Under the pieces are notes generated by a model that was not told the origin of the DNA, did no database searches, and saw only the letters and a program-made list of their open reading frames with translations. A stretch of 64,000 nucleotides of DNA from Perkinsus chesapeaki (taxonomy: Eukaryota; Perkinsozoa; Perkinsida; Perkinsidae), in contig JAAPAO010000035.1 of NCBI GenBank assembly GCA_013115145.1, positions 51,624 to 115,623 on the forward strand. The letters run 5' to 3'. Position numbers and translations under genes: made by a program. This document shows positions 55,544 to 64,000 of this stretch, one piece after another; positions within the stretch are counted from its first letter, which is position 1; every line of letters begins with the position of its first letter.

Positions 55544-56925
55544 CTACTCTTGCGGTTCAGTCTCGCCCTTCTTGGTTGTTCTTCTTCTGCCGGTTCTCGC
55601 AGTAATTGCTGCTTGCTGTTCAGTTTTCGGGCTTTCAAACGCCACACCCTTCGGAGCGGCGGTTGGATCCCCTGTTGTTAGCCACATAACTATATCCTGT
55701 ATCTTCTGTTGCTCAGTATGATCGGTCGCCTTAGTTATATACCCGGAGTACTGAGCAAGCTGCCGCTCACATATATCCTTCAGCTCCTTCTCGGATGCAA
55801 CTTTCTTAGGCAACTTGATAGTCCTCGATTTCTTCTCCATTTGGCGGAGTCGATTCATGTCAAACCCGAAATGAAGGTCCCTACCCAACATGAGCAGTCG
55901 ATATAAGAACCACGAAATTATTGCTTGACCATCGGCTACAAGAAGACTAGCGTTGTTAACTTATATGTAGCTCGCATGGATAGACCATTCCTTACGGCGA
56001 TTCACCTTTATGATCGCACATGAGTATCCCCACCGTCTTACGGATTCTGCCCCTTGCCAAACGATGTAGATATCTTATTAATGACGAATCCCTCCCTGGC
56101 ATTGGCTGCCTCCAGCTCCAGTGACGCTTCCCAGTACATCTGAAAAGGAGGGCTCACCTGGTAGACTGCAACTTGACAACTCACGAAGTCCCCCTCTTCC
56201 CCATCTTCCCTGAGCTGTGGGACCTTCACGAGGGTGCTGGCTGAGCACGTAGGAATCTTCTTCCCAAGAGGGTTTGTTTTCTTATTGAGTTCTGTGAGCG
56301 TGTCCTCTATTGGTGGCGAACTCCCAGCGTGTTTGGCTCCCACTTCGTGCACCGCAGAGCCGGTGAACACATCGTATTCATATCCCTCACTGATGCACGT
56401 GTTGAACAGAAGTTCATAGGGGGCAAATGTATTACTCGTCGGGTAAAAGTTCCAACTGGTGACATCCGTTAAGATTCGGTGCTTTTCGCTACCACCTTTA
56501 ATCACGTCGTAGTTCCGAACAAGCTAAGAGTCGACTTTCCGGGAGGCCATGTGACACTCGGGTTTCTCACCGTAGCAGTTGACCCGTCCGTGGGCATGTG
56601 AGTTTCGACAGACTGTTCCCGATTGCCGACTTTAGCCTAACATCCATTACATTCCATTCTAACACCTCGACAGCTTGAGGCACAGATGCTGTGGTACAGA
56701 AACGCCAAACACGTGGAAGGATGGAACGTCGTCGGTCTATGGTGATAGCAAGCCAAGCTCATCCGTTCGGATATAGACGACTAGCGTTAAAGCGTAACTC
56801 ATAGATACGTATCTTACCTTGGCAGGCCTTAGCATTCCCCTTACTTTACTCATGAAAGCTCCTTCAGCGGAGTGTAGAAGAATGGGTAGCACTTGCGCAA
56901 TCGTCCCGCAGGAGATACGTACCAT
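55544..56925 (-). CDS. Secreted family B, copy A
   Basis: Start ATG at 56925 gives a signal peptide (MVRISCGTIAQVLPILLHSA) and EGAFMSKVRGMLRPAK, ending at a donor. The middle exon (56038-56505) reads ILTDVTSWNFYPTS, YEYDVFTGSAVHEVG, KKTNPLGKKIPTCSASTLVK, FVSCQVAVYQVSPPFQMYWE and SLELEAANAREGFVINKIST. The last exon (55544-55891) has FGFDMNRLRQMEKKSRTIKL, LKDICERQLAQYSGYITKAT and IQDIVMWLTTGDPTAAPKGV, then a basic tail. No known domain. It is the leftmost of four tandem copies on this strand (57745, 60377 and 62063 are the 3' ends of the others). The four share exon layout and the LR-x-(M/V)-(E/Q) ... IVMWL-x-TG signature. Exon junctions not all resolved. Confidence 0.65.
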
Positions 56926-57744
56926 TTTAACGTGAATACACCACTAGGCAGCGAGTGTATGGAAATTGTAATTCGTGCGTGCTATCGCGCAAGCCCAATA
57001 TTATCTGATGTTTTCCGTGCGCTCGCCGGTTGCGTCTCATGTCACGTTGCCAATTTTCATTCGACTGCTAGTTTAGGCAGAAGTATATATATTCTCGGTC
57101 ATTTCCTCTCCTTGAGCTCATTCGACTGGTTCTTCCGCCTCCGCCTGCTCACCGTTTGTGCGACATCTGTGATTGTGCAATGTCTCGCTGGTCAAGTTCG
57201 GTCCCTAGAAAACTGCCGGCACTATGCTCATGAACTCGCACGTAACAGATCCAGAACTGAGCAGCCGCTGTTGAGCGGTGTTGATGTCCTATTATGTCTG
57301 CCATAGTTGCAACACTTAGGGCCACTGGCTCTCTGCGGGTTACCAAGTTGGTCCAGATTTACAGGTTGAAAGGAGAAAGTGAAGAGGCCCGATGGTGTGT
57401 CGTGGAGGTATCTCACTTTACATATATACTAAGGTTCAGAGGTACGTTGATTTGACCCGTGACCTTACTCCACCGCTGGTGTCCACTGAGACCTCCAGCT
57501 TGATAATATCACCGTTGACCATGAAACTCCTGCGCTCCGCATAGCGTTGATACCGGAATGGTCCAAAATGTAGTGTCTCGTTCGTATAACGTTGTGGCCT
57601 GGACCGTCAGAAAAGCATGAGATGATCCGACAGGTTGATTCAGTGTCGATGCTGTAACGCAACAGCCTGTCGATTCACATTAGATAAACATGCAACATTA
57701 TTAAATACACAGCTACTGTTGGTTACTCGCGATAGTATGCCTTC

Positions 57745-59260
57745 TCATTTATCCTCGCCGGTTCTCGCGGCCACACTCACTTGATGATGAATTTGTTTAC
57801 TCTTAAGTGCCAAACCCTTTGGCTCGGTGGCCGTATTGCCTGTTGTGAGCCACATAACTATGTCTTGGATATTCTTCCCGTTGTCGCGTGCTTTCTTTGT
57901 CAAGTACTTGTCGTAAGCTTCGAGCTGACGCTCGCACGCTCTCTTCAATTGCCTTGTTGATTCAGCCTCCTTCGGCAGCTTGATAACCTCGGCTCCCTTT
58001 TCCATTTGGCGGAGTCTGGTCATGTCGAAATCGAACTTAATACGCCTGAGGCAGCGAACAAATAGGAGTCGAGGTGTAGCGGCAGACTAGGGTTCTGATA
58101 GGCAAGAGCTCGAGAGGGGGCAAGTGCTAGCGAGCTCGTGTGTTGAAGTCTCGGCAAAGATCGCTAAGATAAACCTCGAGATTGGTTCGGCGTTTGTAGG
58201 CTACCCTCTGTAAGTGTAGCAGCTTTGGACGGAGACACATTTTTAGCCGAAACAGGGACCCAATCAGACCTCGCGAAAGGTGGTGACATTGCCACTGCCC
58301 TGGTCAAACGTCTCCCAACAGATTCCATGGTTGATGATAAAATGCCCCATTGTCCTCTTACGGATCATATTTTCTACCAAAGGATGTTGATAGCTTAGTG
58401 ATCGAGAAGCCATCTTCGGGAACCGCTGCCTCCAGTTCTAAAGCCATTTGCCAGTAGACCTGATATTAGCAGGATCCGCTACGGCGCATGGTTGAGAGAG
58501 CTTACGAATGTCCCTTCTTCTCCTTTTTTATTGAACTGTGGGACGTGGATCATGTGGGAGGCCGAACAAGTGGGGACCTTCTTGCTGAGGGGATTACTCT
58601 CCTTGTTAAGGTCGGCGTAAATAGCCTGGAGAGAGCTCGATGACTCTGCTGTATCCTGCTTGGCAATTGAAGGGCCCGTGTATACGTCATATTCGTAGCT
58701 CCCACTGAGGACAGTTTCGAGAAGCGAGAAGAAGCGGACTACCTTTCAGGGAGGCTTTTTGAGTACGTAATGTCTGTCAAGCTCTGTTTCTCAAGACCGT
58801 CTTCTTCAACGACATCGTAGTTGTAACCCATCTGAAAGGTCAATCAACTTCATGCAATGCTACGACCCATTCGAGCTTCTCACTGTAATGATCCCACCGT
58901 CATCGGCAAAGTCAGTCTTAAGAGTGGTTTGACGATTGTTGTCATCCTAAAAACAGTTTCATATGGTCTCCAATGGCACAGAAGTAAAAACTGCAAAGAT
59001 TCAGTAGAGGGGATTCGATTTCCTTGAGCCGCGAACAAGCCTTGGACGAGTCTACTCCACAATAAACCGTTCTTGGGTCCCGTTTCAGCTACGTCCCCGT
59101 TCTTGGCGTAAGTTGCTGCAGAACACGGGAGTGGGCCTACCTTCTGGATTCTTGGTTTTGGTCTGAGCGCGGCCGAGAGAGCCTTTCCAAGAAATGCCCC
59201 TTCAGTAGAGTGCATCAGGGTGACGAGTGCTGCAGATGTCCCGTAGAAGGTACGCACCAT
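57745..59260 (-). CDS. Secreted family B, copy B
   Basis: ATG at 59260: MVRTFYGTSAALVTLMHSTE then GAFLGKALSAALRPK, a signal peptide plus the same AEGAF/TEGAF junction as copy A. A short exon near 58885-58960 reads TTLKTDFADDGGIITV. Further exons: YNYDVVEEDGLEKQSLTDI (~58770-58830), NKESNPLSKKVPTCSASHM with VPQFNKKGEEGTFVS (~58500-58620), and a last exon 57745-58023 (RLRQMEKGAEVIKLPKEAES, RACERQLEAYDKYLTKKARD, IQDIVMWLTTGNTATEPKGL). It is about 45-60% like copy A by eye in the last exon. Unknown function; secretion is predicted from the N-terminus. Confidence 0.6.
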
Positions 59261-59813
59261 TTTCGAACGATATTTCTAGAACGCTGTGTAATCGAACTAC
59301 TATAGATACGAAGCCGACACCGCTCCTCGTGGAAATTATAAATTGTGCGGCTCACGGAGCACGCCCTGACGGGGCGGCCACAGATGATCATCATTTCCGT
59401 CGTGCGCGATGGTGCCATAACGGCACTGTCGTTACTTGACACTCAGGCAAGATAAGTTGGTCTTGACCTTACACGATTTAGTTATCGAAAACAAGGCTTC
59501 CTGAGCCGAAGATACCAAATACTATGTCCTGACGAGTTAGTAGTTCCTAGTCACTCGCCGCAATGAGTGTAGAAGGACAAAATGGCGTTGTCATGCATCG
59601 CTTAGCTTCGGAAGAGTGCGAGAGTGTCAATGTCGCGCCAAGTGAGAGGCCCACAACACGAACACAATACACAAAAGCGTTCTTCATCTTGGGTGCGGTG
59701 TCCGTTTTTTAATGATAAAGGAATACGAGAATGACACTGTCAACTCAAATCAAGCTGTGCTAATGAAAGAAGTCTCGGCGAAGAGTTGCAGGGAATCCGT
59801 ATATTGCCGTTGC

Positions 59814-60248
59814 TTAGAAAGCTCGTCCACATCGCCGGAAAGTGCGACGCAGTCTCCAGAAAGCAAGAACCCCATTTCTCACTCTCAGTTGTATAATATC
59901 ATATGTCTCATTGTATATCATTTGGTGCATATCAGCACTCTTAACATGATCGAAAAATATGGAGTCAGTCATGTCCTCGCCACCAGTGTCAGCATTGATA
60001 ACTCCACTGCTCGAGTTATACGCGTAAGGAATCCCAGCAAGCTCGCTCCTAATTTTGTGAGGCCAGCGCCAGAGGGTTGAAAAGGATGTCAGACAGTAGC
60101 TTAAATGCGTCTTGTTGTTGAAGCTAAGGCGGTATTCCATTCCATCATATCTAGAGTAAGGCGTGTAGCAGTATGCTCGACCCGCTGGACTTCCAGTGGT
60201 GAGCGACGAGATGGAAGCCAATAGTAAAACGATGGAGTAGGATAACAT
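59814..60248 (-). CDS. Secreted protein of unknown family, between family B copies
   Basis: Uninterrupted frame of 144 codons. The signal peptide MLSYSIVLLLASISSLTTGS is clear. Mature part: PAGRAYCYTPYSRYDGMEYR, NNKTHLSYCLTSFSTLWRWP, then acidic and Met-rich sequence and a basic C-terminus (RLRRTFRRCGRAF). The first mature segment (GR-x-Y ... TPYS-x-x-D-x-M-E-Y-R-L) is reminiscent of the second repeat of family A (GRYATPDYSPDKIEVRI), which may point to shared ancestry. That link is weak. Confidence 0.5.
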   Translation of the reverse strand: MLSYSIVLLLASISSLTTGSPAGRAYCYTPYSRYDGMEYRLSFNNKTHLSYCLTSFSTLWRWPHKIRSELAGIPYAYNSSSGVINADTGGEDMTDSIFFDHVKSADMHQMIYNETYDIIQLRVRNGVLAFWRLRRTFRRCGRAF

Positions 60249-60376
60249 AAAAACGGAACAACTGATGAAGGCTCGTCGTCTTGGTAATCGTCCAGCACTT
60301 CACATGAAACTCGACAAGATTATATCACATCATATAACATCAACATCATCGAGTATCATGCAACTGGGAATTCGAG

Positions 60377-61901
60377 TTAAGTTGTCATGATGCTCTTCGC
60401 CGCTCTAAATAAGTTCCTTATATCGTCACCCTTTCTAACAGTAATAGATGCGTCCTGTTGTGTCTCCTCACTGGTCATATCCAAACCTTTAGGAATGGCT
60501 CCATAGCTACCTGTTGTGAGCCACATAACAATGCTTCTGATCATGTCGTTCGTGCTGTTAGGTTTATGGTGATTGATGGATTCAGCGTAGCTCTCAAGTT
60601 GACTTGTGCAAATCTCATGAAGCTGCGCCTTGTTCAAACGAGTCACGGGCAACGGGATGGCCTTGGATCTTGTCTGCATCTCCCGGAGCCGAGTAATGTC
60701 AAAGTGAAGCGGAAGGTCCCTACGAATGGAACAAGCAACATCATAAAGTCCCCCGCTGAAGAATGCCAAAACCCCAATGGAGGCCCGCCGTCGACGGAGA
60801 GGGCAGAATCAGCGATGATACACTTGGCGAAAACTTACGGAATGGCCGATGCCCGAAGGGACGTGGATATCTTGGCTATCGTGAGGCCCTGTCTTCTGTC
60901 AGGTGATGCCTGTAGTTCCAAAGCATGTTGCCAGAAAGCCTAGTCACAAAAGAGCCTTCCAACAGAGAAAACAAAGCACTTACGTAGTTCCCGTCGTGGT
61001 CCCCTTCTCCGGGAGTTTTTGGTATGAAAAATTTGGTAAGGACATTGGCCGAGCACGTAGGAACCAACTTGGATATTGGATTTGTAGACTTCTCGAGGCT
61101 TCTATGAAACGTCTCCGGCAATATAGTCTTGCCCTTCTGCATATCCTCTGCCAGAATCCACATGGCTCCTTCTATCAAGGTTTTTTCAACGTAGACGTCG
61201 TACGTGTAGCTTTGGCTGAAGACAGCAGTGAGCTGACATCCACCGAACCAGTCGGGTAATATTTTACTTGTTATGCGGAGTCTGAAGGAACGCTACATCC
61301 GTTAAAGATTCTTCTTCTTCATCTGCTTTCCCTCTCAATACATCGTATCCAGTGAAGAGCTGAGACGGAAAATACTGGGGAGAGATAGTGTAAGGGAGAA
61401 GTACCTCTATACGTGTCCCAGTCTGAGTTGTCTGACTGTCGTAGAGTGTCTTTCTTGTAACTTCCTACAAGCAAACCGATGCATTCCGAATGGTGTTGAA
61501 GCTCTAATCATCGCAAGCGAGCCGCGTAGGAGCATCGTTTATGAGCAGTAGTTCGATTGCGATTCTTTTCGCCAGCTGAACCCCAGGACTCCGCGTAACA
61601 GCGCCGTGCGCGACGCCGCTTATCCAGTCCAATTCCCTCGAACTACACCTTAGTCTTCCTCTCAGCTACAACTGCATAGCTGTGGGGTGCCACTGACTGG
61701 AGCGCACGCCTTAGAGGGATAGAGATGGCGTGGCGATACAGTAAAACGGTCATATATTGGACTGGAATTATTATAACGAAACATTCGACTCACCTTCCTG
61801 GCAGCTGCCTCTGCGAGTGCCCTGGCCAGCACTGCCCTCTGCGGGTAGTCCCCGAGGCAGAGCGCTGTTATTGCTGCCAGAATTAAGCTTACTGATGGCA
61901 T
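60377..61901 (-). CDS. Secreted family B, copy C
   Basis: ATG at 61901 gives the signal peptide MPSVSLILAAITALCLGDYP and a helix ending ALAEAAARK at a donor. Exons seen: KDTLYDSQTTQTGTRIEV (~61415-61475), GYDVLRGKADEEEESLTDVA (~61280-61360), YPTGSVDVSSLLSS (~61210-61260), PTCSANVLTKFFIPKTPGEG with NYVSALFSLLEGSF (60876-61178), and a last exon 60377-60769 (HFDITRLREMQTRSKAIPLP, LHEICTSQLESYAESINHHK, IRSIVMWLTTGSYGAIPKGL, SITVRKGDDIRNLFRAAK). Same exon order as copies A and B. Function unknown. Confidence 0.6.
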
Positions 61902-62062
61902 GGTTCTGCTGGGAAAAGGTTGACGAAGGCTTCGTATGACAGCCAAAACTGAGTTCAACCGCTCGGACCCTTTGATAAAAAACACCTATTTTGGATGGAC
62001 ACCGGTGGATAAACATGCGACATCAACAACACTTTTAAAATCTCTAATTCTCCGACATCTAT

Positions 62063-63480
62063 TTACTGGTATGTGTTTCCCAATCTTGCCGTCAGAGATT
62101 GTTCACTCTGGGTCGTCCCATGCTGAATGTCTAAACCTCTAGGCAGTTTAGAGTAACTTCCCGTGATCAACCACATGACTATGGCTCTGGTAATCTCCCC
62201 GAGGTCTTTTGACACCTTCTTTGTTATGGACGTGTAGTAGTTTGCGAGCTGCTTATTGCAGACGTCTACGAGCTTCTTCTGTGACCGACGGAATCCTGGC
62301 AGCTTCACTGTTGAAGCTTTCTCCTCAACTTCGCGGAGCCGATCGATGTAGAAGTGAGGAGAAAAATCCCTATTGGAAAGAGCGATCATGAGCTAATCTT
62401 CTTCCATATCGCCTCAACATGAGCTCATTTGCGGATCTCTATTGTAGGCATGTTTAAGCGTCCACCTTACACACGCTTATTCCACTGCTCAGACGAATAA
62501 AAGCCCAAAAGTTCAAAGCATATTCCACTGCTCAGACGAATAAAAGCCCAAAAGTTCAAAGCATATTCCAGGGCTCAGACGAATAAAAGCCCAAAAGTTC
62601 AAAGCATATTCCAGGGCTCAGAGATGCCTACGCGTCTGACGCTCGCGAGCAGGAAGTACATTTTGACATGCGGAACTTGTACTAAAAACCAGAGTGCGTT
62701 GGGACTGCGAGGAATGATGTTTGGGGAGCAGCAGACCTAATAGCCTCGTAGAATCATTGGCGTTCAACTATCGCTTTTGTTACGCTAAGCAAGTCGTATG
62801 GAGCTGATTTTGGAACCTTTGAGGAGTACTATACAGCGAAAGATATGTTACTAATCCAGCAATTTCAATGCCTGCAACTTACTGATCATTGCGGAAGGTG
62901 GATGATAGCTTGGCGATGGTAAAACCTTTCCTTGCCGCTTCAAGATCTAGCGACATTTTCCATTCAGCCTGAGCCGTAATAATCTCGAGCTAGAAGTGAC
63001 AGATGACGCCCTCACCAGAACATTTGGGTGTGCTTCTCTAGTGAAACGATGACGAAATTTCACAGTGTGGCTGATTGAACAGGTCGGATTAATCTTGGTA
63101 GAAGTATCGGATCTCTTGTCGAGCTCTGCGTGCATCTTCACGAGGTCATCAAAGCTCCTGCCACTCTCCGGAATTTCGGCGAGAGGTTCACCGGTGATGT
63201 AAGCGTTGTACACTAGTTTGTTGCTGATAGCGGAGAAGGAATACAAACGCCAGGTAAGTGGGTAATTACTCCTTTGGGAATTTTTCCAAAACACAAACGT
63301 CTGTCACAAGTCGCGTATCCTGATCGTTGAGATCATAGCCCTCGGTCAACTGATAAAGGTGTACAGGGCGGCACTTCGGTACTGGTTATTCGCTCACCGT
63401 AATGGAGTCGCCACTGCCGGAATTAGCGGTAAGCACAGTCTCATTGTGCTTGATGGCAACCTGGAAGAAAATCCACCGAT
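62063..63480 (-). CDS. Secreted family B, copy D (5' end unresolved)
   Basis: The last exon (62063-62389) reads HFYIDRLREVEEKASTVKLP, LVDVCNKQLANYYTSITKKV, ITRAIVMWLITGSYSKLPRG and ends ARLGNTYQ. An upstream exon (~62985-63294) has YPLTWRLYSFSAISNKLVYN, ITGEPLAEI and TSTKINPTCSISHTVKFRH, the counterpart of PTCSAS in the other copies. A further exon near 63400-63470 reads IKHNETVLTANSGSGDSITV, the T-L...I-T-V exon. A signal-peptide exon was not securely found; a candidate ATG lies near 63640. A 43-bp repeat sits in the intron before the last exon. The most divergent of the four copies. Confidence 0.55.
62478..62624. repeat. 43-bp tandem repeat, about 3 copies
   Basis: The unit begins ATTCCACTGCTCAGACG and ends AAAGTTCAAAGCAT. 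The later copies carry ATTCCAGGGCTCAG in place of ATTCCACTGCTCAG. Located in the intron before the last exon of family B copy D. Confidence 0.9.
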
Positions 63481-63702
63481 TTCAGATTCCGTCATTCCGA
63501 TAGGATAGCGCTTTTCTCGGATTTAGTTCGGTCAAGCGCAAACTGAAGCATGATCACATGCGAATCATTTCCGATATTCTCAAGTACTTGCGGGTTCGAA
63601 CAGCGCCAACAATGCGGTACTGCTACCGTGCCTCATCCCATAGTAGCAGCGCAGAGCAGAATATCTCAAGGGGTAAGAATAAAGGAGATTGAAGTTTCAT
63701 GA

Positions 63703-63981
63703 GTGCGATTGTATACCAGAGGGAAGCACTATTATACGACAGTCCCAAGTGACGTTCCCAAACGCACATTTTCTCGCTTTTCCGCGGCAGACTTTACCCC
63801 GGGTCCAATGAAGAAGAATCCATTGTCACGCGAGTATCCTCCAAGGGCGGACGGTAGGATTTGGACAGTGAGAAGGAATCCAGATTTTCCAAATAACATG
63901 GTTTTAAGGCGATATGAAAGTGATAGATGTCGCAGAGACTGCGATATAGATCACAATGGCGAGCGCAATAATGTTGGCTAA
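63703..63981 (+). other. Open frame at right edge, doubtful
   Basis: A 92-codon frame (RLYTRGKHYYTTVPSDVPKR, PRADGRIWTVRRNPDFPNNM) with no ATG at its start and no recognised motif. It could be an exon of a plus-strand gene continuing beyond the window, or chance. Confidence 0.2.
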
Positions 63982-64000
63982 GTAGAGAATGGAGACAGGA

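Overview
The window is nuclear DNA of a eukaryote, most likely a perkinsid alveolate (Perkinsus-like, a relative of dinoflagellates). This placement is inference: the genes are split by many very short introns (mostly 34-58 nt, GT...AG), are packed 80-500 bp apart on both strands, and include a K+-dependent-type vacuolar H+-pyrophosphatase and a TGA-decoding selenoprotein. I rebuilt exon chains by hand by matching known family motifs and requiring the reading phase to be kept at every junction. Where the phase closes the gene models are firm; no transcript was available.

Layout. 1-464: possible partial gene (-). 545-4951: AP-3 beta adaptin (-). 5066-6391: intronless secreted protein (-). 6751-9927: ribosome-biogenesis factor NOC4 (-), divergent from a complete 19-exon H+-PPase (10336-13675, +). 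14457-19333: Gly/Gln-rich disordered protein exons followed by a C2HC zinc finger and an SH3-like last exon (+). 19606-21480: a displaced copy of two ATM1 exons flanking an antisense gene (20132-21319). 22092-27073: an RNase D/EXD-like exonuclease gene (+). 27342-32243: mitochondrial ABC half-transporter of the ATM1/ABCB7 type (+), whose 1.85-kb intron holds a second, frameshifted member of the same antisense family. 33613-34405: selenoprotein M with an in-frame TGA and a candidate SECIS element in the 3' UTR. 34735-35163: 19-bp minisatellite with an assembly gap. 35306-36337: degenerate cyclophilin. 37020-37454: small basic protein. 37516-38329: ZNHIT1/VPS71-like HIT zinc finger. 38425-41550: kinesin (-). 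41700-43531: TRF4-type poly(A) polymerase (-). 44037-46752: Ser-rich protein with an unrecognised beta-rich domain (+). 46856-49111: tandem PqiA-domain membrane protein (+). 50148-51075: unknown gene (+). 51313-55306: secreted Cys-rich/EF-hand protein exons (+). 55544-63480: tandem array of four copies of a secreted-protein family (-), with an unrelated or distantly related secreted gene (59814-60248) between copies.

The left and middle parts are core housekeeping (vesicle traffic, ribosome biogenesis, ion pumping, Fe-S/glutathione export, ER redox, chromatin, RNA decay, microtubule motor). The right end and the two antisense genes are lineage-specific secreted families. The most noteworthy items are the selenoprotein M gene with its SECIS candidate, the twice-repeated 'ATM1 exon / antisense family gene / ATM1 exon' unit, and the tandem secreted array.
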